From assembly GCF_016650635.1 (NCBI RefSeq), contig NZ_JAEKFI010000004.1:434001-498000 (forward strand): 64,000 nt of DNA, read 5' to 3'. Shown piece by piece: positions 9,166-17,450 of the stretch. The notes beneath the pieces are model-generated. The model had not been told where the DNA came from, did not search any database, and was given only the letters and a program-made list of their open reading frames with translations. The translations under genes and the position numbers were made by a program. This DNA is from Pseudomonas sp. TH43. GTDB taxonomy: Bacteria > Pseudomonadota > Gammaproteobacteria > Pseudomonadales > Pseudomonadaceae. Numbering within the stretch: the stretch's first letter is position 1; every line of letters begins with the position of its first letter.

Positions 9166-10071
9166 ATGGACGTATTCCAGTCAATGAGCGTCTACGTCAA
9201 AGTCGTCGAAGCCGGGAGCATGACGGCGGCCGCGTTGCAGTGCGATATGTCGACGACGATGGTAGGTAATCATCTGAGGGCGCTGGAGCAACGCCTTGGC
9301 GTGCAACTGCTGCAACGCACCACCCGACGTCAGCGCCTGACTGAATTCGGCAGCGTTTATTACCAGCGTTGCCTGGATGTACTGGGACTGGTGGCCGACT
9401 CAGAACGTCTGGCCGAACAGGCACTCGATGAACCGCGAGGCCTGTTGCGCATTACCGCGCCACTGACCTTTGGTGTAGAACGTTTGGCACCGGCGCTCAG
9501 CGATTTTTCCCTGCAGTATCCGCAGGTCAAAATGGATGTGGTACTGACCAACAGCCGTCCGGACCTGCTGGAAAGCGGCCTCGACGTAGCGTTTCGACTG
9601 GGCCATTTCGAGGAGTCGAACCTGATCGCCCGTCCCTTGATCGATTACACACTGACCGTGTGCGCCGCCCCGGAATATGTGGCCCGCCGTGGTATGCCGA
9701 AGACACCCGAAGACTTGCAGCAACACGACTGCCTGTCGTTCGCCTATCCCGCTGGCGACGATTGGCAATCCGTGGAAAAACGCTGGCGCCTCAGCGGACC
9801 GGACGGAGAAATTCTCGTCGACGTCAGCGGGCCGATGCTGATGAATACTTCAGCCGGTTTGCATCAGGCCGCCCGCACCGGCATGGGTATCGTGATGCTG
9901 CCCGATGCCCTGGTGGAACAGGATCTGCGCGACGGCAAACTGGTGACCGTCGTTGCCGACTACCAACCTCCCAGCCGTCCCTTGCACTTGCTCTACGCTC
10001 CGGATCGCTATCGCTTGCCGAAGCTGCGCCGCTTCGTCGAATTCGCGATGCAGACGTGGGGTAGATCCTGA
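9166..10071 (+). CDS. LysR-family transcriptional regulator, 301 aa
   Basis: An N-terminal winged helix-turn-helix (residues about 5-64, with MTAAALQCDMSTTMVGNHLRALEQRLGV split around the recognition helix) is followed by a substrate-binding domain of usual size. The segment GLLRITAPLTFG is typical of the CrgA/DmlR branch. The ATG at 9166 is preferred over an in-frame TTG six bases earlier. It is divergent from the aminotransferase gene with about 100 bp between the starts, the classic arrangement for LysR regulation of a neighbour and of itself. The effector is unknown. Confidence 0.88.
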   Translation: MDVFQSMSVYVKVVEAGSMTAAALQCDMSTTMVGNHLRALEQRLGVQLLQRTTRRQRLTEFGSVYYQRCLDVLGLVADSERLAEQALDEPRGLLRITAPLTFGVERLAPALSDFSLQYPQVKMDVVLTNSRPDLLESGLDVAFRLGHFEESNLIARPLIDYTLTVCAAPEYVARRGMPKTPEDLQQHDCLSFAYPAGDDWQSVEKRWRLSGPDGEILVDVSGPMLMNTSAGLHQAARTGMGIVMLPDALVEQDLRDGKLVTVVADYQPPSRPLHLLYAPDRYRLPKLRRFVEFAMQTWGRS

Positions 10072-10124
10072 CGTCGAGCGCTGGACTAATCTCGAAAAAC
10101 TGCTGACAAGGAGTCGAACCATTG

Positions 10125-10529
10125 ATGAAAAACAACCTGACCGTACGCAACCTGTTGCCTGACGAGGTGGAGTCGGTACGGCTGTTCCTCGGACAACATG
10201 GCTGGGGGCACCGCACCGGATCCAGCGAACATTTCACGCAACTGATCAACAACTCTCAACGCACGGCGGTTGCCCTGCGCCACGCCCGGATCGTCGGCTT
10301 CGCCCGGGGTATCTGCGATGGTTTGTCCAACGGCTACCTGTCGATGGTCGTGGTCGACGGCCAGTACCGGCGCGAAGGCATTGGCCGCCAGCTGGTTGAG
10401 CATGTGATGGGCGACAACCCCGACATCACCTGGGTACTGCGCGCCGGACGGGAAGGTGCCGAGGCCTTTTTTGCCAGCCTGGGGTTTGAGACATCGGTGA
10501 TTGCAATGGAACGGCCGCGATTAAAATAA
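10125..10529 (+). CDS. GNAT-family N-acetyltransferase, 134 aa
   Basis: This is a short single-domain GNAT protein. The acetyl-CoA loop is visible as YRREGIGRQLVEHV near residues 84-97, preceded by the beta-strand YLSMVVVD, and the C-terminal strand FFASLGFE is typical. It starts at an ATG after TTG, with AAGGAG about 12 bases upstream. It lies 53 bp downstream of the LysR gene in the same direction. The acceptor substrate is unknown. Confidence 0.85.
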   Translation: MKNNLTVRNLLPDEVESVRLFLGQHGWGHRTGSSEHFTQLINNSQRTAVALRHARIVGFARGICDGLSNGYLSMVVVDGQYRREGIGRQLVEHVMGDNPDITWVLRAGREGAEAFFASLGFETSVIAMERPRLK

Positions 10530-10590
10530 GCGGCGTCCACCCTGGCAACCGCTATGATCCGGTTCCTCTTTCCAGCACGGACGCTGTGCG

Positions 10591-11106
10591 ATGCTTGTCA
10601 CTCTACAAAATACCCCCCTGTGGGTTTATGTCGTTTTTCTGGTTCTGCTGTATTTCGGTCTCAAGGCCCGCAAACCGCAACACGAAAGCCGATTTGCGCT
10701 GTTATCGACCCCGCTGGTGTTATTGGTCTGGTCGCTGATGTCATTGAACCTGACGGATGATCCAGGCTTGACCCTGGGCGGCTGGCTCATTGCTTTGTTA
10801 CTGGGCACCCTGTCGGCATGGCTGATTTTCCCGAACAAAGGGGTCAATCTTGATGATCCGGAAACCGGGTTGATCGTGCCGGGCACCTGGAAGGCGCTGA
10901 TACTGCTCCTGCTTTTTTTTGCCGTGAATTACTACTTCGGCTATCAGAATGACGTGCACCCGGAGCGGGCTGCCGCCCCGGATATGGTGTTGTTCAAAGC
11001 CGTCGCATCGGGCTTTATCACTGGTCTGATCAGCGCTCGCTCACTGAAATATTACCGCTTGCTGCGCAGCCTTCAGGCTCAACGCCCGCCATTGAGCAGC
11101 CAATGA
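10591..11106 (+). CDS. DUF6622-like integral membrane protein, 171 aa
   Basis: The protein has about five hydrophobic segments, near residues 7-22, 37-52, 62-80, 100-118 and 130-146. A short loop with NKGVNLDDPETGLIVPGTW precedes the fourth. The pattern resembles the small membrane family called DUF6622; I assign that from memory with moderate confidence. It ends one base before the convergent msrA stop, so the two genes are back to back with no room for a conventional terminator. Confidence 0.7.
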   Translation: MLVTLQNTPLWVYVVFLVLLYFGLKARKPQHESRFALLSTPLVLLVWSLMSLNLTDDPGLTLGGWLIALLLGTLSAWLIFPNKGVNLDDPETGLIVPGTWKALILLLLFFAVNYYFGYQNDVHPERAAAPDMVLFKAVASGFITGLISARSLKYYRLLRSLQAQRPPLSSQ

Positions 11107-11107
11107 G

Positions 11108-11806
11108 TCAGGAGCCACTTTTCACCAACACCGGCTTCTCCTGATAGCGCTGAGCAAACACCTGCTTCAGGCTGGCCACCTTCGGCATGTCGTTGATCAC
11201 GATGTAGGGATAACTCGGGTGCTCCGTCAGGAAATCCTGGTGATAGTCCTCCGCCGGGTAGAAGCCGTTGTAGCTTTCCAGTTTCGTGACGATGGGTTTA
11301 TTGAAGGCATGCGCCGCCTCGAGTTGCGTGATGTAGGCCTGCGCAACCTTCTGCTGATCGGCGTTGACCGGGAACAGCGCAGAGCGATATTGCGTGCCGC
11401 TGTCCGGCCCTTGGCGGTTGAGTTCAGTGGGGTTGTGGGCCACCGAGAAGTAGATCTGCAGCAGGCTGCCGTAGCTGACCTGAGCCGGATCGAAGGTGAC
11501 TTGCACCGACTCGGCATGGCCGGTATCGCCTTCGCTGACCCGCTCATACTCTGCCGTATTGGCCGCGCCGCCGGCGTAACCCGAAACGGCTTTCTGCACG
11601 CCTTTGACGTGTTGGAAAACACCCTGCACACCCCAGAAGCAGCCACCGGCGAACACCGCCGTTTCGCTGTGTGCCTGAGTGACTTCATCAAGGGTTGGCG
11701 GTGGAATGACCACCGCGTCTTCACCGCCCAGGGAGAACGCTGAAACCTGGCCTATCACGCCTGCCACCGCCACTCCCAACAACATACGACGCCATGTAAT
11801 TTTCAT
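11108..11806 (-). CDS. msrA: Exported peptide methionine (S)-S-oxide reductase
   Basis: The catalytic motif GCFWG (Cys56) and the downstream segments HAESVQVTFDP, QGPDSGTQYRSALF and EDYHQDFL identify MsrA. An N-terminal basic, hydrophobic stretch (residues 1-22) is a signal peptide, so the enzyme acts in the periplasm on S-epimers of oxidised methionine in proteins. Cys56 is the only cysteine in all 232 residues. The C-terminal resolving cysteines of cytoplasmic MsrA enzymes are absent, so the sulfenic acid must be reduced directly by an outside thiol. The gene is last in a minus-strand operon, 15 bp after the CcdA-thioredoxin protein, which is the obvious partner. Confidence 0.93.
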   Translation of the reverse strand: MKITWRRMLLGVAVAGVIGQVSAFSLGGEDAVVIPPPTLDEVTQAHSETAVFAGGCFWGVQGVFQHVKGVQKAVSGYAGGAANTAEYERVSEGDTGHAESVQVTFDPAQVSYGSLLQIYFSVAHNPTELNRQGPDSGTQYRSALFPVNADQQKVAQAYITQLEAAHAFNKPIVTKLESYNGFYPAEDYHQDFLTEHPSYPYIVINDMPKVASLKQVFAQRYQEKPVLVKSGS

Positions 11807-11821
11807 CTCAATAATTCCTGA

Positions 11822-13630
11822 TTAGCCGAAGGTAAAGGCGTAGGCCGACACGCCCGGGTCAAGAAATTCGATGCTGAAGGTCCGATCCTTCACGCCATCG
11901 GTTTGTCGCACCAGTTGATACAAGCGCTGCTCGGTCACATGACCGCTACCGTCGGGGGCGACGTCGACACCATGCGCCGCACCCGGCGCCTGGCCGTCGA
12001 TCAACACTTTGAAACGCACCGGTTTACCGTCCGCTCCCGGCCCAAGCACCAGATGCAGATCGCGGGCATGGAAGCGATAAACGATACGGCTGGCACTGGC
12101 ACTGGCAGTGGCGCGCTCGGCACCGACGGTCCATTGGCCGCCGAGGCTCCAGTCATTCAGGGCGAGATTGGCGGGAGGGTTGTAGGTCGCGACCTTGTCA
12201 GGCTCAAGGTTGATTTGCGCTACGAAATGTTCCGCACGCTGGTAGCCGACATAGGTCTCCGGCGATTGCGCTTCGTTCATGTCCGGCGCCAGTTGCACGC
12301 CCTTGGCGTCGGCATTGATCAAACCGTCCGCGACGCTTTTCGCACCGGCTTCACGCAACAATTGCTGTATGACGCGCTCCGATTCGGCGTAGTCCCCTTC
12401 GCCAAAATGGTGGTAACGGATACGCCCCTGAGCGTCGGCAAAGTAATGCGCCGGCCAATATTCGTTGTTGAAGGCACGCCAGATCTTGTAGTCGTTATCG
12501 ATGGCCACCGGGTAGTTGATGCCAAGCTCTTTCATGGCTTTGGTGACGTTGCCGACGTCACGCTCGAAAGCGAATTCCGGGGCGTGTACGCCGATCACCA
12601 CCAAGCCCTGATCGCGATACTTCTCGGCCCAGGCTTTGACGTACGGCAGCGTGCGCAGGCAGTTGATGCAGGAGTAAGTCCAGAAATCCACCAGCACGAC
12701 TTTGCCCTTCAACGCTTGGGCATCAAGCGCTGGCGAGTTGAGCCATTGCACAGCGCCATCCAGCGGCGGCAACTGACCCTCGACCGGTAATGTGCCCGCA
12801 GCTTTGGCCGCCATTTTCATTGCACCGCCAGCGGCCATCATGTTGCCGTTGGCCGTGTCATCTGCCGGCGGAATCTGCGCCATCATCGCGCCGTTCGCGT
12901 TGGCGGTTTTACCCGAAAGCCTGCCGACCAGAGACTGTTCCAGACCACCGGTAGACGCCGTCGATAACCGTGCGAGAACCCCGGTATCAAGCCCCAGCGC
13001 AATCGCCGCGACACCGGCCAACATCAATGCGCCGAGGCCACGACGAATCCACTCACCGGTGCCGATCGAACGCTTCATCAGCGCAAAGACCTTACCGCCC
13101 AGCAGCAATGCCGCCGCCAGCGATGTAGCGGCGCCCGCCGCGTAAGCGAGCAACAACAGCGTGGTGGCGATGCTTGCCCCTTGCAGTGCTGCGCCGGTCA
13201 GAATCAACCCCAGAATCGGCCCGGCACACGGAGCCCAGAGCAGGCCCGTGGCGACGCCGATCAGAAACGAAGCGCCGGGCCGCGGGCGATTGTCCTGCCC
13301 GGCGGCTTCCGACAAACGACTGCCCGCCGACACCAGCGGCCGGGTCAGCCGTTCTGCCACGCGCGGCAGCAGCAAGGTCAGCCCGAACAGTGCAACGAAC
13401 AGCAACGCGAGCCAGCGCCCGTACTGATTGACTTGCACCACCCAACCGCCGCCCACCGCCGCCAACGAGGCGACGAGCGCAAAGGTCACCGCCATCCCCG
13501 CCAGCAGCGGCAAGCCACTCTTGATAAACGGCTGCCCGGTGCGAGCGAAGACAAAAGGCAGAACCGGCAGGATGCACGGGCTGACAATCGTCAGCACGCC
13601 ACCGAGATAAGCGAGAACCAAGAGCCACAT
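11822..13630 (-). CDS. DipZ-like CcdA/TlpA electron-transfer protein, 602 aa
   Basis: Residues 1-220 form a CcdA/DsbD-type membrane domain with its two redox cysteines in VSPCILP (Cys19) and LWAPCAGP (Cys135). A hydrophilic linker (about 225-285) is followed by a TlpA/AhpC-type thioredoxin domain with the active site CINC (Cys321, Cys324). The last about 120 residues form a beta-rich domain like that of mycobacterial DipZ. The family carries electrons from cytoplasmic thioredoxin across the membrane to a periplasmic thioredoxin fold. Lying between msrB and msrA (43 and 15 bp gaps), it probably recycles both reductases. The linker is unusually methionine-rich (six Met between 249 and 273). Confidence 0.9.
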   Translation of the reverse strand: MWLLVLAYLGGVLTIVSPCILPVLPFVFARTGQPFIKSGLPLLAGMAVTFALVASLAAVGGGWVVQVNQYGRWLALLFVALFGLTLLLPRVAERLTRPLVSAGSRLSEAAGQDNRPRPGASFLIGVATGLLWAPCAGPILGLILTGAALQGASIATTLLLLAYAAGAATSLAAALLLGGKVFALMKRSIGTGEWIRRGLGALMLAGVAAIALGLDTGVLARLSTASTGGLEQSLVGRLSGKTANANGAMMAQIPPADDTANGNMMAAGGAMKMAAKAAGTLPVEGQLPPLDGAVQWLNSPALDAQALKGKVVLVDFWTYSCINCLRTLPYVKAWAEKYRDQGLVVIGVHAPEFAFERDVGNVTKAMKELGINYPVAIDNDYKIWRAFNNEYWPAHYFADAQGRIRYHHFGEGDYAESERVIQQLLREAGAKSVADGLINADAKGVQLAPDMNEAQSPETYVGYQRAEHFVAQINLEPDKVATYNPPANLALNDWSLGGQWTVGAERATASASASRIVYRFHARDLHLVLGPGADGKPVRFKVLIDGQAPGAAHGVDVAPDGSGHVTEQRLYQLVRQTDGVKDRTFSIEFLDPGVSAYAFTFG

Positions 13631-13673
13631 AAATTCGTCCTGTTTGAAGTGAAGATCGCGAACGGGTCATGAC

Positions 13674-14192
13674 TCAAGCCGCCACGGCTTTGAAGGTCAT
13701 TGCCAGGCCGTTCATGCAGTAACGCAGGCCGGTAGGCTTGGGCCCATCATCGAAAACATGTCCCAGATGGCCGCCGCAGCGGCGACAGTGGACCTCGTCG
13801 CGAGACATGCCGAACGAGCGGTCCTTGCGCGTGGCCACTGCCTGTTCCAGCGGTGCCCAGAAACTCGGCCAACCGGTGCGGCTGTCAAATTTGGTCGCGG
13901 ATGAAAACAGCGCCAGATCACACCCGGCACAGGCAAAGGTGCCGGTGCGATGTTCGTTGTTGAGCGGGCTGGTGTAGGCCCGCTCAGTGCCCTCTTCGCG
14001 CAGGATCTGGTACTGCTCGTCGGTCAGGAGCGAGTGCCATTGACTGTCGCTGTGAGTCACTTCGAACGCCTCGTCTGCTCGCGCTTCACTGACCAGTGCG
14101 GTGCTGGTCGACAATTTTGGCAATACACCCGCCACCAGGGCTGCAACCCCTAGCCCGCCGCCCGCTAACAGAATCTGCCGCCGTGAAAACAT
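13674..14192 (-). CDS. msrB: Exported (Tat) peptide methionine (R)-S-oxide reductase
   Basis: From the ATG at 14192 the protein is 172 residues. It starts with MFSRRQILLAGGG, a twin-arginine signal followed by a hydrophobic segment. Frames extending upstream would bury this signal, which decides the start. The MsrB domain has the zinc cysteines CAGC (88, 91) and CRRC (136, 139), the HLGHVFDDG block, and the catalytic Cys159 in RYCMN. The usual resolving cysteine in the DSGCGWPSF segment is replaced (DSRTGWPSF, Thr106), making it a one-cysteine enzyme. It reduces R-epimers of methionine sulfoxide in the periplasm. It is first in the msrB-dipZ-msrA operon and divergent from the response regulator. 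Confidence 0.93.
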   Translation of the reverse strand: MFSRRQILLAGGGLGVAALVAGVLPKLSTSTALVSEARADEAFEVTHSDSQWHSLLTDEQYQILREEGTERAYTSPLNNEHRTGTFACAGCDLALFSSATKFDSRTGWPSFWAPLEQAVATRKDRSFGMSRDEVHCRRCGGHLGHVFDDGPKPTGLRYCMNGLAMTFKAVAA

Positions 14193-14273
14193 GGCCGTCT
14201 CCAAAAATTCCAGATGCCCTTCATGGAACACAGCCTAGGCTTGGTTTGATCGCCAAATCCTCACGGGAAGTTA

Positions 14274-14283
14274 ACGAATTCGT
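14274..14283. promoter_or_regulatory. Candidate operator palindrome between msrB and the two-component genes
   Basis: The 151-bp divergent region contains the perfect palindrome ACGAATTCGT, bordered by GTTA on the left and TAAC on the right two bases further out. Its position could serve both divergent transcripts. No binding protein is known; the neighbouring OmpR-type regulator is the obvious candidate. Confidence 0.35.
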
Positions 14284-14343
14284 GATAACTCGCCCGGAGG
14301 AAAACCCGCACAATGCGCCTATCGCGCCGAAGGATTGAGTTTC

Positions 14344-15054
14344 ATGGAACAGACCAAACGCGTTCTCGTGGTCGAGGACGACCTGCACATCGCCGACCTC
14401 ATTTGCCTGCATCTGCGGGATGAACAATTTGAGGTGACACACAGCGCCGACGGCGACGAAGGCATGCGCCTGCTGCAGCAAGGTCATTGGGATGCATTGA
14501 TCCTCGACCTGATGCTGCCGGGGGTCGACGGTCTGGAAATCTGCCGCCGCGCCCGGGCCATGGCCCGCTACACACCGATCATCATCACCAGTGCCCGCTC
14601 CAGCGAATTGCACCGCATTCTTGGCCTTGAACTGGGCGCCGATGATTACCTCGCCAAACCGTTTTCGATGCTCGAACTGGTGGCCCGGGTCAAAGCCTTG
14701 TTGCGCCGCGTCGATGCGATGGCGCGCAATCTGAAGATGGACGCCGGCAGCCTCAGCCTCGATGGCCTGAGCATCGACCCGATCACCCGCGATGTCAGTC
14801 TCGACGGGCAGCGCCTCGATCTCACGCCACGGGAGTTCGATCTGCTGTACTTCTTCGCGCGCCAACCGGGCAAAGTCTTCTCGCGGATGGACCTGCTCAA
14901 CGCCGTCTGGGGCTACAGCCATGAGGGCTACGAACATACGGTGAACACCCACATCAATCGCCTGCGGGCAAAGATCGAAAAAGATCCGGCCCAGCCCTCG
15001 CGTATCCTCACGGTGTGGGGCCGCGGCTATAAATTCGGTGCAGAACATCCATGA
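14344..15054 (+). CDS. OmpR-family response regulator (msr-linked)
   Basis: This is a 236-residue protein with a receiver domain (acidic pair Glu11-Asp12, phosphoacceptor Asp55 in ILDLMLPG, Lys in LAKPF) and a C-terminal winged-helix domain ending in the typical ILTVWGRGYKF. The ATG at 14344 is preferred over an in-frame TTG. The last four bases overlap the kinase start (ATGA), so the pair is translationally coupled. It is encoded divergently from msrB. By analogy with HprRS control of the MsrPQ system in enteric bacteria, it may control periplasmic methionine repair; that is inference. Confidence 0.92.
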   Translation: MEQTKRVLVVEDDLHIADLICLHLRDEQFEVTHSADGDEGMRLLQQGHWDALILDLMLPGVDGLEICRRARAMARYTPIIITSARSSELHRILGLELGADDYLAKPFSMLELVARVKALLRRVDAMARNLKMDAGSLSLDGLSIDPITRDVSLDGQRLDLTPREFDLLYFFARQPGKVFSRMDLLNAVWGYSHEGYEHTVNTHINRLRAKIEKDPAQPSRILTVWGRGYKFGAEHP

Positions 15055-16562
15055 AATTGACCCTGACGCAGCGCCTGTCCATCGTTTTCGCCGTGTTGCT
15101 GCTGGTGTGCTGCGGCACCTCGGCATGGCTGCAAGTGCGTTCCAGTCAGATGCATGAACTGGAGGTGGTGCAGGGGCTGTCGAGGGATCTGGCGCAACAC
15201 ATCGCCCACGACACGGTGCTGATGGACAGCAATGGCCTGATGCCGGGTGCCGTGCGCGAACTGTTCAGTCAGTTGATGCTGGTCAACCCGAGTGTCGAGG
15301 TGTATCTGCTCGACACCGAGGGGCGGATCGTCGGCAATGCCGCTCCCGAGGGCCGGATTCGTCGGCAGCAGGTCGATCTGGCGCCGATCCGCCAACTGCT
15401 CAACGATCAGCCTCTGCCGATCCTCGGCGATGACCCGCGCAGCATTGACGGGCGTAAGGTTTTCAGCGCCGCGCCGTTGCGGGTCAACGGTAAACCGGCC
15501 GGTTATCTGTACGTGGTGTTGCTCAGCGAAGAACATGACCGTTTCGCCGAGCGTGGGGCGACCAGCGCGGCGCTTAACACCGCGCTGCTGTCAATCGGGC
15601 TGGTGGCGTTGCTGTGCCTGATTGCCGGTCTTACGGCGTTCAATCTGATTACGCGGCCGCTGCGGCGACTGACCGAAACGGTCAGCCGTTTTGATATCGA
15701 TGGCGCGCCGCAACCCGTACCGGCACCGGTGGAGAAATCAGCTGACCCGGATGAAATTGCGGTCCTCGACGCGGCTTTCCGGCAGATGCAGAACCGCCTC
15801 GGCGAACAGTGGCGCTCCTTGACCCGTCAGGATCAGGAACGCCGCGAACTGGTGGCGAATATTTCCCACGACCTGCGCACGCCTTTGGCTTCGCTGCACG
15901 GTTATCTGGAAACCCTGTCACTCAAAGACGCCACGCTGTCCCCAGAGGAACGCCGCCGTTATCTGGGCATCGCTCTCGATCAAAGCCGCAAGGTCGGTGG
16001 CCTCGCGCAATCACTGCTGGAGCTGGTGCGCCTCGAGCACGGTTTTGTGCAACCGGTGCTGGAGCGGTTCTCCCTGATTGATCTGGTGCAGGACATCTTT
16101 CAGAAATTCGAACTTACGGCCGAAGCACGACAAGTGGAACTCAAGGCGCATTTCGTACCCAACCTGCCAACGGTCTGCGCCGACCTCGGGCTGATCGAAC
16201 GGGTGCTGACCAATCTCGTTGATAACGCTTTGCGCCATACGCCCCAGGGCGGCGAAATCGAACTGGATCTGAAACCCCATGGCAGTCTGGTCGATGTGAC
16301 GGTCAGTGACACCGGGCCGGGCATTGCTGCCGAGTTGCGCGAAGGTCTGTTCCTGCGGCCCTTCAATATCGGTGGCGCGCGACGCGACGGCGGCCTGGGG
16401 CTGCGCATTGTGCACCGCATTCTGCAACTGCACGGGCGCGAGATTCAGTTGCTGGACATCAGCGGTCGCGGTGCGACGTTCCGCTTCTCGCTGCCGACAG
16501 ATCAGCAAACGGCCGAACAATGGGTGGTGCGCTCGATGAATCTGAACACCCCGGGGAAATAG
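15051..16562 (+). CDS. Sensor histidine kinase (msr-linked), 503 aa
   Basis: A membrane segment (residues about 10-26), a periplasmic sensor loop of about 150 residues, and a second membrane segment (about 176-200) lead into a HAMP-like linker. The dimerisation helix follows with ISHDLRTPLAS (phosphoacceptor His273), then a HATPase domain with the N box VLTNLVDNALRH, the G1 box DTGPGI and a GGLGLRIV G2 box. The periplasmic loop has no cysteine, and few methionines after the first helix. The kinase is the partner of the overlapping regulator. What it senses is unknown; its neighbours suggest envelope oxidative stress. Confidence 0.92.
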   Translation: MKLTLTQRLSIVFAVLLLVCCGTSAWLQVRSSQMHELEVVQGLSRDLAQHIAHDTVLMDSNGLMPGAVRELFSQLMLVNPSVEVYLLDTEGRIVGNAAPEGRIRRQQVDLAPIRQLLNDQPLPILGDDPRSIDGRKVFSAAPLRVNGKPAGYLYVVLLSEEHDRFAERGATSAALNTALLSIGLVALLCLIAGLTAFNLITRPLRRLTETVSRFDIDGAPQPVPAPVEKSADPDEIAVLDAAFRQMQNRLGEQWRSLTRQDQERRELVANISHDLRTPLASLHGYLETLSLKDATLSPEERRRYLGIALDQSRKVGGLAQSLLELVRLEHGFVQPVLERFSLIDLVQDIFQKFELTAEARQVELKAHFVPNLPTVCADLGLIERVLTNLVDNALRHTPQGGEIELDLKPHGSLVDVTVSDTGPGIAAELREGLFLRPFNIGGARRDGGLGLRIVHRILQLHGREIQLLDISGRGATFRFSLPTDQQTAEQWVVRSMNLNTPGK

Positions 16563-16680
16563 TTGAGACCGCCGGCCCGTTGCTCCGTGACAACGCCGCC
16601 GCGCTCCCCTAAATTAGTCGGCCTGAAAAAGCCCACGGGCTTGCTCATCTCCACTCAAGTTAAAAAGTAGTGAAATTTCA

Positions 16681-17382
16681 ATGTCCGATTTCAACACCGC
16701 TGAATCCGTAGTCACCGAATCGTCCAAAGCGGAATACGAAAACTCCATCAATCTTTCACAACACCTGCCACAAGCCAAAATCATCAGCGAGATGGTCCTG
16801 GACGCGTTCCAGTCGACCCGCGAGAGCGACCAGATCCGCGAACTGCGCACCGCAATCCGTCAGGCTCACGACAGCTTCGATGACGACAAGGCCTACGAGC
16901 TGATGGGCGAACTCAAGTCTCTGAAAGACGCCGAAGCCGCCGATCTCGCCGCTCTTGAAGACCTCAGCAGCAAGTTCTCGATCGGCCGCATCCTGTCCAG
17001 CTTCAAGGACGATCCGGCGTTCCAGGAAATCGTTTACGGCCTGGCTCTCAAAGTGCTGAACCAGACTCATCAGGCGATCAGCAACCCGAGTGGCGGCAAG
17101 AGCAAAACAGCCAAGAAGAAAGAAGTCGAAATCTTCATCATCAGTAAAGACGGCATCAGCGTAACTCTGCCAATGCGCACGCCGCGCTCGCGCCTGAGCG
17201 TTGACCGTGAAGCGCTGGAATTCCTCGGTTTTACCTTCGTCGGTGAAGGCGAAGAAGCGGAACTGGAAAGCGAAGTCTTCGTTGATAACGAGGGCTCCGA
17301 GCAAGCCGTTAACCGCAAGAACATCATCACCGCCCTGCAAAAACAGACCGCGTTTGATGGGTACAGCATCGCTGCGCAGTAA
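16681..17382 (+). CDS. Unidentified cytoplasmic protein, 233 aa
   Basis: I do not recognise a family. The N-terminal two thirds are predicted helical and charged, with a long helix around residues 50-100 rich in Glu, Asp, Lys and Arg. A short basic segment SGGKSKTAKKKEVE near residues 138-151 separates it from a C-terminal beta-containing part with the phrase LEFLGFTFVGEGEEAELE. No signal peptide, membrane segment or catalytic motif is visible. The codons look like those of well-expressed Pseudomonas genes. Only a weak ribosome site (AGTAGTGA) precedes the ATG. A strong terminator follows, so it is probably monocistronic. Confidence 0.75.
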   Translation: MSDFNTAESVVTESSKAEYENSINLSQHLPQAKIISEMVLDAFQSTRESDQIRELRTAIRQAHDSFDDDKAYELMGELKSLKDAEAADLAALEDLSSKFSIGRILSSFKDDPAFQEIVYGLALKVLNQTHQAISNPSGGKSKTAKKKEVEIFIISKDGISVTLPMRTPRSRLSVDREALEFLGFTFVGEGEEAELESEVFVDNEGSEQAVNRKNIITALQKQTAFDGYSIAAQ

Positions 17383-17397
17383 TTTTCAGCGCTGACG

Positions 17398-17433
17398 AAA
17401 AAGCCCCGCACTGAGATTCAGGCGGGGCTTTTT
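17398..17433 (+). terminator. Rho-independent terminator after the 233-aa gene
   Basis: AAAAAGCCCCGC and GCGGGGCTTTTT form a perfect 12-bp inverted repeat around a 12-base loop. The A and T tracts make it usable from both sides, so it can also end the convergent RidA transcript. Confidence 0.92.
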
Positions 17434-17450
17434 GCTTTCCGGCCTGGGGG

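Noticed and set aside
16681..17382. Possible MvaT/H-NS-type nucleoid protein
   Set aside because: Length and C-terminal sequence do not match MvaT, and the typical AT-hook-like DNA-binding segment is absent.
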